Assembly: GCF_030413615.1 (NCBI RefSeq)
Contig: NZ_CP129236.1
Coordinates: 1,224,001 to 1,288,000 of the forward strand
DNA length: 64,000 bases
Origin: Planococcus shixiaomingii
Lineage (GTDB): Bacteria > Bacillota > Bacilli > Bacillales_A > Planococcaceae
Reading direction: 5' to 3'
The translations under genes were made by a program, and so were the position numbers. The notes below the pieces were generated by a model. The model saw nothing but the letters and a program-made list of their open reading frames with translations, made no database searches and was not told the DNA's origin. Positions 29,410 to 37,465 of this stretch are shown piece by piece. Positions within the stretch are counted from its first letter, which is position 1. Each line of letters opens with the position of its first letter.

Positions 29410-29788
29410 GCTGCCTGTGCAGATTGCTGTATTGATCATGGTCATCATAATTTTTAAACCATTTCGTTTAGAACCGCTAACTCCAAAAATTTCAGTAGCA
29501 GAGACGGGAATTCCTACAACACAAGAATCTTATTGCTGGGATGGATTTTCATTTCCGCAGTGTGTAGACCATTCATACTACCCCAATTGACATGACAGCA
29601 TCCCATACCCCAACTAGGATATTCAAAAACGAGGAAATCGATATTGAATTCCCCATAGGATATCAACCCAAAAACCTGAGATTAGAGCAATAGATAGATG
29701 TAGACAATTCAAAAGTTATTGAAATAAATAATGAAAAAATTGGAATCAAGCAGATGGTAATTATGCATTCTTGATAGAGGTAGAGTAA
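29393..29788 (+). pseudogene. decayed gene for a small secreted/membrane protein (IPTTQxSYCW family)
   Basis: A hydrophobic segment (VQIAVLIMVIIIF) is followed by IPTTQESYCWDGFSFPQCVD, recalling small Bacillus proteins of unknown function with a PT-x-Q-x-SYCW motif. The frame stops at 29590, but the similarity continues in a shifted frame (PTRIFKNEEIDIEFP), breaks at an internal TAG near 29694, continues (DNSKVIEINNEKIGIK) and shifts again to DGNYAFLIEVE before a TAA at 29786. At least two frameshifts and one nonsense codon make it non-functional. Family identity is from memory of the motif. Confidence 0.65.
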
Positions 29789-29926
29789 ATAAGTAATCAA
29801 GCTGCTAGCTAACGGCGTTTACTGCCTACTTTTACTTGTCAAAACATTATTAAGAGCAACTGAATCGTGGAATTTTATACCTTCATTATTAAATACTTTT
29901 AATGCTTTCTTTGAATTACTAATACT

Positions 29927-30355
29927 TTAATCGATTAAATTTTTAAACCAGTTAGTCAATAAAGGTATCTCATCCTTATAAACTGTAGCAATGACATTAT
30001 TTCCATCTGTTATGATCAGGGAATCCAAAGGTATCTTGTTTGCCTCTACAACTTCAGCTATTCCACTAGCCGGCCAGTTAGTTCCACACAAAAATGGTGG
30101 CTCTGCTCCAACTAAAAATCGTGAAGGGTCTTTTTCTAGCTGTGAAATCAACTTGTGGTTGAGAATATAACCTCCAAATTCATACACTTGATTATTTACT
30201 TCTGCAATAATTGCTAATTTATATAATGAGGTTCTAAACAATCTTTTTTGTTCTTTAATGTGAGGTTTAATCTTAAAATTTACTTCTTTTAGTTTCAGTG
30301 ATTTCGTTTTTTCTACATGAATAGTTGCTTGGTCTAAATTCATAGGCACTTCCAT
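29927..30355 (-). CDS. hypothetical protein, 142 aa
   Basis: No known family is recognised. The protein has no signal peptide or membrane segment; it starts with a charged stretch (KTKSLKLKEVNFKIKPHIKEQKRLF) and ends with a hydrophobic/aromatic tail (LLTNWFKNLID). The ATG at 30355 is preceded by AAGGA at a suitable distance; a second ATG lies four codons in. It is AT-rich, lies alone between a broken gene and a gene-free stretch of about 320 bases, and belongs to the module next to ssrA. Confidence 0.6.
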   Translation of the reverse strand: MEVPMNLDQATIHVEKTKSLKLKEVNFKIKPHIKEQKRLFRTSLYKLAIIAEVNNQVYEFGGYILNHKLISQLEKDPSRFLVGAEPPFLCGTNWPASGIAEVVEANKIPLDSLIITDGNNVIATVYKDEIPLLTNWFKNLID

Positions 30356-30675
30356 CGTCTCATTCCTTTATCAACAGTTTGTTGTTTCATAATCTGGTCC
30401 GTTTAGTGAAGATTAACCTTTCTTAATTACATAATTAGTTTACCTAACACGCCAATAAGCCATAACGTCAACAGCTTCATTCGTACTTTCTATAAATATA
30501 CCATTTAAGTATAGAAATTAGAGGAATGTCTATATTTAATAATAAAAGTTAAAAAACCAAATTTGTGAAAAATTGATCTATCCTACTTGATGGTTACACC
30601 AACGTTCTAGCATTATAATTGTTAAAAAAACTCAAATGGTTTAAAGTTAGAAAAACACCTAAAGGAGAAAAGATA
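30356..30675. other. AT-rich stretch between divergent genes
   Basis: It contains no supported gene. A good TATAAT (30614-30619) lies about 55 bases before the desaturase start and is its likely -10, with no convincing -35 at standard spacing. Confidence 0.45.
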
Positions 30676-31572
30676 ATGTTAAATTCAGATTTGGATATAC
30701 GCTTAGAACCGCGCATTAAAGAATTATATCAATTGCATAAGGAACGTTCTGCAAATATTGACTGGAGCTATCACGAATTTATTCCATGGGACAAGGCCAT
30801 GTCCTTTAAACGAGTTCCTTGGGATGAGAGTCAAGTAACTCTTCCAGAAGGTGTAATTATTGCGGTAGAAACAGCATTACTTACAGAAGTAAATTTACCT
30901 TGGTATACTTCGCATTTGGATTATACATTTAAAAATTCAATGGAAGTAATAAATGATTTCGTACGCACTTGGACGGCTGAAGAAGATCAGCACTCTAACT
31001 TACTTGAAACGTATTTATTGGTGACACGAAACGTAAATCCCGTGAGATTGCATGAATTAAGAAAACGAGTAGTTGAAAGTGGCTGGTTTCCAGATTTCAC
31101 TAATCCTTTAGCAACAATGGCCTATACTACTTTGCAAGAGTTAGCTACACTAGTTTTTTATAATAATGTAGCTAGAGTAGCGGGTCTTTACGACAAAGAT
31201 TTAGCAACATTACTTCGACGTGTAGCGAAAGACGAAGCACTTCATTATGCATTCTATCGCGATACAGTCAAAGCACATCTTGAACTTGATCCGAATTTCA
31301 TTGTTTATTTTGAGAAGGTAATTATTAATTTCTCTATGCCAGGTGCCGTTATGCCAGACTTTAACGAGAGAATGAAAACCATTGCAATAGATACGAATTA
31401 TGGACCACTACAATACTTTGACCAAGTATTAGATGTAGTTGTTAAATACTGGGATATTGCCAACTTGCAACCTACTAGCGAAGATGCAAAACAATCACAA
31501 GCGAATATATTGAAATATCATGGGCGTTTAAAAAGAATTACAGATCGCCAGCTTGAAAAAAATAAAAGGTAG
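30676..31572 (+). CDS. acyl-[acyl-carrier-protein] desaturase, diiron (FA_desaturase_2 type)
   Basis: The 298-residue helical-bundle protein carries two iron-binding motifs, EEDQH (E102, E103 and H106) and DEALH (D186-H190), with the additional glutamates in VETALLTE and TLQELATL. This is the soluble plant-type stearoyl-ACP desaturase family, which introduces a double bond into acyl-ACP with oxygen and ferredoxin. Most Firmicutes use the membrane desaturase Des instead. The ATG at 30676 follows AAAGGAG; a longer frame from 30619 is rejected. A small CxxC protein gene follows by 23 bases. The AT-rich composition and setting suggest acquisition. Confidence 0.82.
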   Translation: MLNSDLDIRLEPRIKELYQLHKERSANIDWSYHEFIPWDKAMSFKRVPWDESQVTLPEGVIIAVETALLTEVNLPWYTSHLDYTFKNSMEVINDFVRTWTAEEDQHSNLLETYLLVTRNVNPVRLHELRKRVVESGWFPDFTNPLATMAYTTLQELATLVFYNNVARVAGLYDKDLATLLRRVAKDEALHYAFYRDTVKAHLELDPNFIVYFEKVIINFSMPGAVMPDFNERMKTIAIDTNYGPLQYFDQVLDVVVKYWDIANLQPTSEDAKQSQANILKYHGRLKRITDRQLEKNKR

Positions 31573-31595
31573 AAGTATGAAAGGGTTTTTTTATC

Positions 31596-31850
31596 ATGAA
31601 AACAACTTGCGAATTATGTGAAAAAGAAACGAAAGATAAAGTAAGTTATTTGGAACTTGAAACGTGGGAATTTAATTTTTTAAAGAAAGAGAAAAAAGAT
31701 TTTTACTCTATTTGTTTTAATTGTTTTGACAAACATACGAATAATTTTATTGACAAAGAAATGGATCTTGAATTGAGAAAAAAACGTTCTCTTTTGGTGA
31801 ATAGAGAGGTCCAAGAAGAAATCGAGGCTATTCTTGAAATCGAAAATTAA
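31596..31850 (+). CDS. small cysteine-pair protein, 84 aa, possible zinc ribbon
   Basis: Two cysteine pairs, TCELCEKE near residues 5-8 and ICFNCFDKH near residues 39-42, are arranged like a treble-clef or zinc-ribbon knuckle, followed by a charged helical tail (KEMDLELRKKRSLLVNREVQEEIEAILEIEN). It starts 23 bases after the desaturase stop and probably shares its transcript. GAAAGG precedes the ATG. No family is recognised; a metal-binding or redox helper for the desaturase is only a guess from adjacency. Confidence 0.65.
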   Translation: MKTTCELCEKETKDKVSYLELETWEFNFLKKEKKDFYSICFNCFDKHTNNFIDKEMDLELRKKRSLLVNREVQEEIEAILEIEN

Positions 31851-32520
31851 TTACTCAACTATATTTATTGAGCCTAAGTTGAAAGCATATGAGCAATAAA
31901 TTGAATCTCTTAAAATAGTATTACATGTACGTAATTTATTAAAGATGCATCACTTTAGTGAAATAGATGAAATTTGGATTGGTGAAAAGAAAATCCAATT
32001 AGGTTCCAATGATATTAACACGGCAAGAATAAATAATTGCTTCATTATATATGAGGAACCGAGGATACAGGAGTCGGAAAAAGGAAAGCCATCTTCTTTG
32101 GAGGATGGCTTTTTACGTTCTAAAATATTGAGATAGACAATAGAGGATTGTTTTGATTAAACTGTGCCAAAAAAAAAATAAACAAATAAATACAATATAA
32201 AATTTATTTTCAAGAGCACCATATAGGAAGTTATATTCCTTTGAAATCACAACCTTTATTAGTTTGAGGTTTTTTTAAATGTTTTTAAATCAACGTTTAT
32301 AGGCAATTAGCGTTCCTTTTAGTAGTTCAAATAGCTGGTGAATCGATTGAGTACATGTCTTGTTGTAAGGTGATTTTTCTTATTATAATCAAATAAAAAA
32401 AGGACCAATCACAGTCCTCTAATAACATTATTTTTTTTACAATCAATCCTCACATTAACAGACTAACCGAAAGTTTATTCATATATTAAACACACTCGGC
32501 AATTTATTAAACTATAGTAA
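31851..32520. other. AT-rich gene-poor stretch
   Basis: Apart from the terminator at 32083 nothing firm is seen. A 63-codon frame (31945-32136) runs through that terminator and has no ribosome site. An imperfect GGAC/GTCC hairpin near 32401 could end the minus-strand gene at 32521. Confidence 0.45.
32083..32116 (+). terminator. terminator downstream of the desaturase pair
   Basis: AAAGCCATCTTC pairs with GAGGATGGCTTT (one G-U) around TTTG, then TTTTA. Confidence 0.85.
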
Positions 32521-33111
32521 CTAATCTTCCCAGTAAAAAATAGCATCCATCACCAAATATTGTCGTGCATTGCGATAGATTGTCGGAATAGTTGTCTTAA
32601 ATGACAAAGGTTGATTAAGTTCTTCTGCTTCTAGTATTTCATAATTAAATTCTTTCAGCGCTTTTTCTGATTCTTTCCTAACGTTTTGAAATCTTTCACT
32701 TATGTGTAACGAATTTGGCCTATCGATTATAGAACCATATGCACCGCTAACTTCTTTGTTCGTCTCTATGTGAAGTTTCTTATATCGGTAGTCTTCACCC
32801 ATTATCGCAACTGGTGCCAACCGGCTAATATCTAGTACAATCCCTTTTGTCTCTATCTCTTGCATTCCATGCTGCTCTTCCACAATTACACGATCTTCTT
32901 TTTGATAACAAAAAAATTCAATAAAAGAGGCATAACCACTGCCAAAATGATTCCATTCAGCTTCACACACTACATTAGGAATACGGTTTATTCGATGAAA
33001 CATCCTATTGATATGCGCTACAATCTCTTGTTCATCCTTTGTATCATATGGATATGCATCACCTACAACTTTCCCCGCAATAAGTGTTTGTAATTGCTCA
33101 TTAGAAAACAT
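32521..33111 (-). CDS. hypothetical protein, 196 aa
   Basis: The protein is not recognised. It is soluble-looking with no signal or membrane segment; it has a mixed alpha/beta character with aromatic patches (AEWNHFGSGYASFIEFFCYQ) and ends AIFYWED. AGAGG lies upstream of the ATG at 33111. It stands alone, transcribed leftward and divergent from the ureohydrolase gene. A broader resemblance to immunity-type proteins of contact-dependent systems was considered, but no toxin gene is nearby. Confidence 0.6.
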   Translation of the reverse strand: MFSNEQLQTLIAGKVVGDAYPYDTKDEQEIVAHINRMFHRINRIPNVVCEAEWNHFGSGYASFIEFFCYQKEDRVIVEEQHGMQEIETKGIVLDISRLAPVAIMGEDYRYKKLHIETNKEVSGAYGSIIDRPNSLHISERFQNVRKESEKALKEFNYEILEAEELNQPLSFKTTIPTIYRNARQYLVMDAIFYWED

Positions 33112-33287
33112 ACGACAGACCTCTTTTCTGTAACTTATATCTAAAAGAAGGGAACAAGTCTTCCTTCAGAACTGTTCTTGTTAATGGACAGTACTATAGC
33201 ATCTTTGACGGATTAACCTTCGATTATTTCAATTATATCAGTATGAATACTAACAAATTATGTTTATCGGAAGGGGAGAAACATTAG

Positions 33288-34184
33288 ATGCTCAACAAAC
33301 CGATCGAGGTATATGAATTTCCTACTAATTTCGGATTGCGAAGAAAAGCGGAGGAGATTGAACCTGGGGTCAAGGCATTGCCCAAGTGGCTGAAACATCA
33401 TGGCTTTTATGAAGCACTGGGCATAGATACGGTTTATGGGCTGTCGGCTCCTATCTATTTAATGGATTATAACTCGAAGACAGGAATGCTGAACGAAAAT
33501 CAGGTGATTGAATATGCTAAGCGACAGGCGCAACTACTGGGAAAACAACTAGAGCGCAATACTTTTAAGCTGCTTATTGGAGGAGATTGCAGCATTCTGA
33601 TTGGAACGGTATTGGCATTAAAGAAAAAAGGAAATTATGGGCTATTCTTTTTGGATGGGCATACAGACTTTATCACTCCGGCACTTTCGCAAACAGGAGG
33701 AATTGCAGGGATGGATTTGGCGATAGCGGCAGGCATTGGAGAGGAAGCAATTACGAATATAGATAGACTGAAACCTTATATTCAAGAAGACCATATTTTT
33801 TGCGTAGGAAATCGAGAATTTGACACTTCATATGTCGCTCCTATCCTTGATTCTAAAATCCATTACTTCGATCTGAATCGGGTGCGCGCTGTCGGCTCTA
33901 CTAAAATTGTCGAATCGTTTCTCAAGATGGTTGAAGAAAAAGCATTGGACGGATTTTTCATTCATCTGGATGTGGATGTGATAAACGATGAGCTGATGCC
34001 TGCCGTCGACAGTAGAGAAAAAGATGGTTTTACTTATGAAGAGCTTGCTTCACTACTTCAGCCCCTTCTTCATCACTCTTTATGCATTGGGATAGAAATC
34101 ACTATTTTGGATCCTTCCTTGGATGAAAATGGTGTTTACACAAAAAAGTTTATCGATTTTTTCTTGAGTTTATTAAAAGAGTGA
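33288..34184 (+). CDS. arginase/agmatinase-family ureohydrolase
   Basis: The 298-residue protein has the ureohydrolase metal motifs: DGHTD (D123-D127), HLDVDV (D228, D230) and IGIEITILDP near residue 275. The first ligand motif, normally GGDHS, is GGDCS (C101), so one manganese site has Cys instead of His; this variant occurs in a subset of the family and leaves the substrate uncertain (arginine, agmatine, formiminoglutamate or another guanidino compound). AAGGGGAG lies nine bases before the ATG. It is the last gene of the first module and is followed by a weak terminator and the second att-like site. Confidence 0.85.
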   Translation: MLNKPIEVYEFPTNFGLRRKAEEIEPGVKALPKWLKHHGFYEALGIDTVYGLSAPIYLMDYNSKTGMLNENQVIEYAKRQAQLLGKQLERNTFKLLIGGDCSILIGTVLALKKKGNYGLFFLDGHTDFITPALSQTGGIAGMDLAIAAGIGEEAITNIDRLKPYIQEDHIFCVGNREFDTSYVAPILDSKIHYFDLNRVRAVGSTKIVESFLKMVEEKALDGFFIHLDVDVINDELMPAVDSREKDGFTYEELASLLQPLLHHSLCIGIEITILDPSLDENGVYTKKFIDFFLSLLKE

Positions 34185-34287
34185 AGGTCAAATTGCCTTA
34201 ACGAAGGCATTCCGAAGTATTAAACATGTTCTCCGTAAACCAGATAACATCATCGGTTGCTATAATCGCAACTTAATGAAGATAAAA

Positions 34288-34328
34288 TGAAAAGACAGGA
34301 ACCCAGCAAAGCTACTGGACTCCTTTTT
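34288..34328 (+). terminator. imperfect terminator after the ureohydrolase
   Basis: AGGAACCCAG (34297) pairs with CTGGACTCCT (34314), two mismatches, followed by TTTTT. Confidence 0.5.
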
Positions 34329-34392
34329 AAGAGAAGTACAAAAGTATATGTATAAAAAAACTTTGGTTCTAACATATGATTGCTAGAAAATC

Positions 34393-34417
34393 GATTCGAA
34401 TCTCGCCGTCTCCATAG
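34393..34417 (+). repeat. att-like site 2: truncated copy of the ssrA 3' end
   Basis: GATTCGAATCTCGCCGTCTCCATAG matches ssrA 27503-27527 (GGTTCGACTCCCGCCGTCTCCATAG) with only three differences. No tRNA or tmRNA body precedes it, so it is a leftover boundary (attR-like). Confidence 0.75.
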
Positions 34418-34438
34418 TGAGATAAAACAGTTAATAAG

Positions 34439-34476
34439 CGCCAAAACCTTGTTATAGGTTTTGGCGTTTTTTGATG
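34439..34476 (+). terminator. terminator T2, copy of the ssrA terminator
   Basis: CGCCAAAACCT pairs with AGGTTTTGGCG, then TTTTTTGATGTAAT. Sequence past the T tract still matches that after T1, so the whole downstream region of ssrA was duplicated, not just a hairpin. Confidence 0.85.
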
Positions 34477-34581
34477 TAATAAATTTTCTTAGAGCCTAAG
34501 ATTTAGTGGTAAACAATCTATTTAATAGGTTTGCAGACTCTGATAAGATTCTCAGACAAGGAATCAAAGTAGTTAAAATTA

Positions 34582-34650
34582 GGTGCAAAAATATTTTGCG
34601 CAAAAAAATTAAAGCATAAATTTTCTGAAAAAAACATTTGCACCTTTTTG
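34582..34650 (+). promoter_or_regulatory. inverted-repeat leader upstream of nhaC
   Basis: AGGTGCAAA (34582-34590) pairs with TTTGCACCT (34638-34646), directly followed by TTTTT; the palindrome TTTTGCGCAAAA lies between them. It could be an attenuator or a two-part operator for the antiporter gene. Confidence 0.45.
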
Positions 34651-34708
34651 TAAGTCATGGCAATATAAATGAAAGGGTTTTCAAAAAAAGACAGCAAGGG
34701 GATGAATT

Positions 34709-36178
34709 ATGAAAAAGCAGCAGGAGATAGAGATACCTTTTTTAATGGCTTTAATTCCTTTAGTAATTATGATTGCTCTTATGGCAGTCACAATCATTAA
34801 GTTTGAAGGAAGTCCGCATGTACCTTTATTGATTGGTGCAGCAGTTGCAGCAGCTATTGGTTTGCGTTATGGGTACAAATGGGATGTGATTGAAGAAGGC
34901 GCTTATAAGGGGATCCGCATGGCGCTGCCGGCAATTGTGATTATTATTTTGGTTGGCTTGATCATTGGAGCATGGATTGGCGGAGGTATTGTCGCTACCA
35001 TGATTTATTACGGATTGAAAATCATCACACCGTCGTTGTTCCTAGTAACAATCTGTATCATATGTTCAATTGTCACATTGGCAATTGGCAGTTCATGGTC
35101 CACTATGGGAACCATTGGCGTTGCCGGTATGGGTATTGGCGTGAGTATGGGAATACCGGCAGCAATGGTGGCCGGTGCTGTCATTTCTGGGGCTTATTTC
35201 GGTGATAAAATGTCTCCGCTGTCTGATACAACAAATTTAGCTGCCGGAATTACTGGCACGGACTTGTTTGAACACATAAAGCATATGATTTATACCACGA
35301 TTCCTGGTCTTATTATTGCTTTAATTGTTTACTTTATCCTTGGCAGGCAGTTTGCAGGCGCGGCAGTAGATACAGGGAACATCAGCAGTATTTTAACAGC
35401 ATTGGAAAGCAATTTCGTTATATCCCCCTGGTTATTGCTTGTGCCGCTTACAGTTGTTGTAATGGTAGCCAAGAAGGTTCCTGCATTGCCGGCTCTTGCT
35501 ATCGGAGTTTTGCTGGGCTGGCTATGCCATGTATTCATCCAGGGAGGCAGTGTGGCAGATGCAGTTAATACCCTCCATGATGGGTTTGCCATTACGAGTG
35601 GAAATGAGATGGTCGATAACCTGTTTAACCGCGGCGGTATCGATTCGATGATGTACACTGTCTCCTTGACGATTGTAGCTATGATATTCGGCGGAATCAT
35701 GGAACAAGTCGGAATGCTTCAAGCAATTGTGAAACAAATCTTAAAGGTGGCAAGATCAGCCGGCAGCCTTATCGCAGCCACAGTTGTTTCTGCATTTTTC
35801 ACAAACGCTACAGCATCTGAACAATACATATCTATTCTTCTTCCTGGAAGAATGTATGCTAAAGCTTTCAGGGACAAAAAATTGCATTCGAAAAACTTAT
35901 CCCGAGCATTGGAAGATGGCGGGACAGTCACTTCGCCTTTAGTGCCTTGGAATACGTGTGGTGTCTTTATATTTGCGACACTGGGAGTCGGGACATTTGC
36001 CTACGCCCCTTATGCCGTTTTGAACTATACCATTCCGATCATTTCAATCACCATGGCGTACTTAGGATTGAAAGTCGAATTCTTATCGGATGAAGAAATA
36101 AAAGCGCTGGAAGAAAAAGAAGCAAGACAAACGGAGGAAAATGGGGAAACCGAACCTTCAGGGTCTTTACTGACATAA
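34709..36178 (+). CDS. nhaC: Na+/H+ antiporter, NhaC family
   Basis: The 489-residue protein has about 11-12 membrane segments and the NhaC signature region SGAYFGDKMSPLSDTTNLAAGITG (split by loop residues), with SSWSTMGTIGVAGMG earlier. NhaC exchanges external protons for internal sodium and supports growth at high pH or salt. The ATG follows AAGGGGATG. The C-terminal tail is charged and cytoplasmic (EEIKALEEKEARQTEENGE). It lies just after the second att-like site, and a perfect 20-bp inverted repeat separates it from the convergent esterase gene. Confidence 0.92.
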   Translation: MKKQQEIEIPFLMALIPLVIMIALMAVTIIKFEGSPHVPLLIGAAVAAAIGLRYGYKWDVIEEGAYKGIRMALPAIVIIILVGLIIGAWIGGGIVATMIYYGLKIITPSLFLVTICIICSIVTLAIGSSWSTMGTIGVAGMGIGVSMGIPAAMVAGAVISGAYFGDKMSPLSDTTNLAAGITGTDLFEHIKHMIYTTIPGLIIALIVYFILGRQFAGAAVDTGNISSILTALESNFVISPWLLLVPLTVVVMVAKKVPALPALAIGVLLGWLCHVFIQGGSVADAVNTLHDGFAITSGNEMVDNLFNRGGIDSMMYTVSLTIVAMIFGGIMEQVGMLQAIVKQILKVARSAGSLIAATVVSAFFTNATASEQYISILLPGRMYAKAFRDKKLHSKNLSRALEDGGTVTSPLVPWNTCGVFIFATLGVGTFAYAPYAVLNYTIPIISITMAYLGLKVEFLSDEEIKALEEKEARQTEENGETEPSGSLLT

Positions 36179-36226
36179 CTACAAAGAAACATCAAGCTAA
36201 TCAAAGCTTGATGTTTCTTTGTAGTT
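36178..36226. terminator. 20-bp perfect inverted repeat between convergent genes
   Basis: ACTACAAAGAAACATCAAGC and GCTTGATGTTTCTTTGTAGT flank an eight-base loop. The T tract is poor, but the position between the convergent nhaC and esterase genes supports a bidirectional terminator. Confidence 0.7.
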
Positions 36227-36298
36227 ATATAAAAGAGGACCACTATTTTGTAACTGTCAAAAAAGAGAAGCAGTAGTATAAGAAAAGCCAACCACTAA

Positions 36299-37207
36299 TT
36301 AACTAAGTATATCTTTGTTTCGTTCCTCATATAAATCAACCGCTTCCGTGATCTTTTCCGCTACCAGCTTCCACGCCTTCTCAGCTTTATCTTTCGGACC
36401 TAAATGTGTAAATGCATGAGAAACGCCTTCGAAAACCTCATCATGAACTTCAATTCCAGCCGCTTTTAATTTCTCGACATAGAGTTCGGCTTCCGGTCTG
36501 AATGCGTCGTGTTCGGCAACGATGACCAGGGCAGGGGCTAAGCCTCTCTCGATTTCCGCATAGACAGGGGAAGCGAGCGGATTGGAAGCTTGAGTTCGAT
36601 CAGGCAGGTAACACATATTCAAAAAGTTCGCGACTTGAGGGTATTTGGCGCGCAACGGATTCGGCTCGGGTTTATCTGCGTGCGGCGTGACAAAATCCAG
36701 CATCGGACAAGATAATACTTGGAGCAGGGGCTGACTGTCCGCTTTGTCTTCAAGGTACAGACAAAGGGCTGCTGCGATGTTCGCTCCTGAACTTTGTCCG
36801 CCGACCATAATTTGTTTCGGGTCGATTTTTAACTCATGGGCTCTGTTCTTTATCCATTGGAGAATCTCGTAACTTTGTTCGAGCGGTTTCGGAAACGGGT
36901 ATTCCGGAGCTTTTGCGTAATCGATGTTAAGGATTACGCAGCCTGTCTCATTGGCCAGGAAGCGGCAATACGGATCGTCCAGCTCTTTTTCATTCATAAT
37001 GAATGCCCCACCGTGGAAGTTAATGTAAACAGGATAGTTTTCCTGTTTAGCACCTAAAGGATAGTAGAATGAAAGGTAAGTGGGCTGAACAGAAGTATCA
37101 ACCAGGAAATCTTTTTTCTCTTTTACAGGCTGCGGAGAGATCGTAGGATTTTTATATGACGAATCAGGAAGGAATCGCAGTATCTTTGCGCCAATAGTAG
37201 TTAGCAT
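36299..37207 (-). CDS. alpha/beta hydrolase, hormone-sensitive-lipase type
   Basis: The 302-residue protein has the HGGAF oxyanion motif of the HSL family, a nucleophile elbow GGQSSGAN in place of the common GDSAGG, the acid in EHDAFRPE and the catalytic His in GVSHAFTH. It probably hydrolyses short acyl esters; the substrate is unknown. GCGAGG lies before the ATG at 37207. It is convergent with nhaC and divergent from the carotenoid genes. The shifted elbow (Q-S-S-G) should still supply a nucleophilic serine. Confidence 0.85.
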   Translation of the reverse strand: MLTTIGAKILRFLPDSSYKNPTISPQPVKEKKDFLVDTSVQPTYLSFYYPLGAKQENYPVYINFHGGAFIMNEKELDDPYCRFLANETGCVILNIDYAKAPEYPFPKPLEQSYEILQWIKNRAHELKIDPKQIMVGGQSSGANIAAALCLYLEDKADSQPLLQVLSCPMLDFVTPHADKPEPNPLRAKYPQVANFLNMCYLPDRTQASNPLASPVYAEIERGLAPALVIVAEHDAFRPEAELYVEKLKAAGIEVHDEVFEGVSHAFTHLGPKDKAEKAWKLVAEKITEAVDLYEERNKDILS

Positions 37208-37359
37208 AGGGACCTCGCTTTTTTAGAACCATTTTATCCATAGGGGGGTAAATAGTCAATTGCTGAACTCTCAGCCGGCGCCAAAGAGATTTTATTCAAG
37301 TCAGTGGTGGGCTGCTGTTTAGGAAGTTCGAAGTTCGATAGTTTTGCTGTCCGGCAGAA

Positions 37360-37388
37360 TTGCCGTGCAGGTGTTGAACGGATATGAT
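37360..37388 (+). promoter_or_regulatory. possible promoter of the carotenoid genes
   Basis: TTGCCG (37360-37365) and TATGAT (37383-37388) are 17 bases apart, about 78 bases before crtP. Confidence 0.45.
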
Positions 37389-37465
37389 GAGGGTATTAAA
37401 GAAAAAGCTATGAATTGACGATATTGCTGAAAGTTGCCCTAAAATACGGGAAGGTGCTGGTTGAA

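Noticed and set aside
29232..29435. 67-codon frame after the sugar dehydrogenase
   Set aside because: It runs through the strong terminator at 29363-29409 and has no ribosome site.
31945..32136. 63-codon frame downstream of the CxxC mini-protein
   Set aside because: No ribosome site, and it reads through a good terminator (32083-32116). At best a gene remnant.
32521..33111. Immunity protein of a toxin system
   Set aside because: General look only; no toxin gene, secretion gene or repeat cassette nearby.
34250..34444. 64-codon antisense frame across att-like site 2
   Set aside because: It spans a terminator and the tmRNA remnant; no ribosome site.
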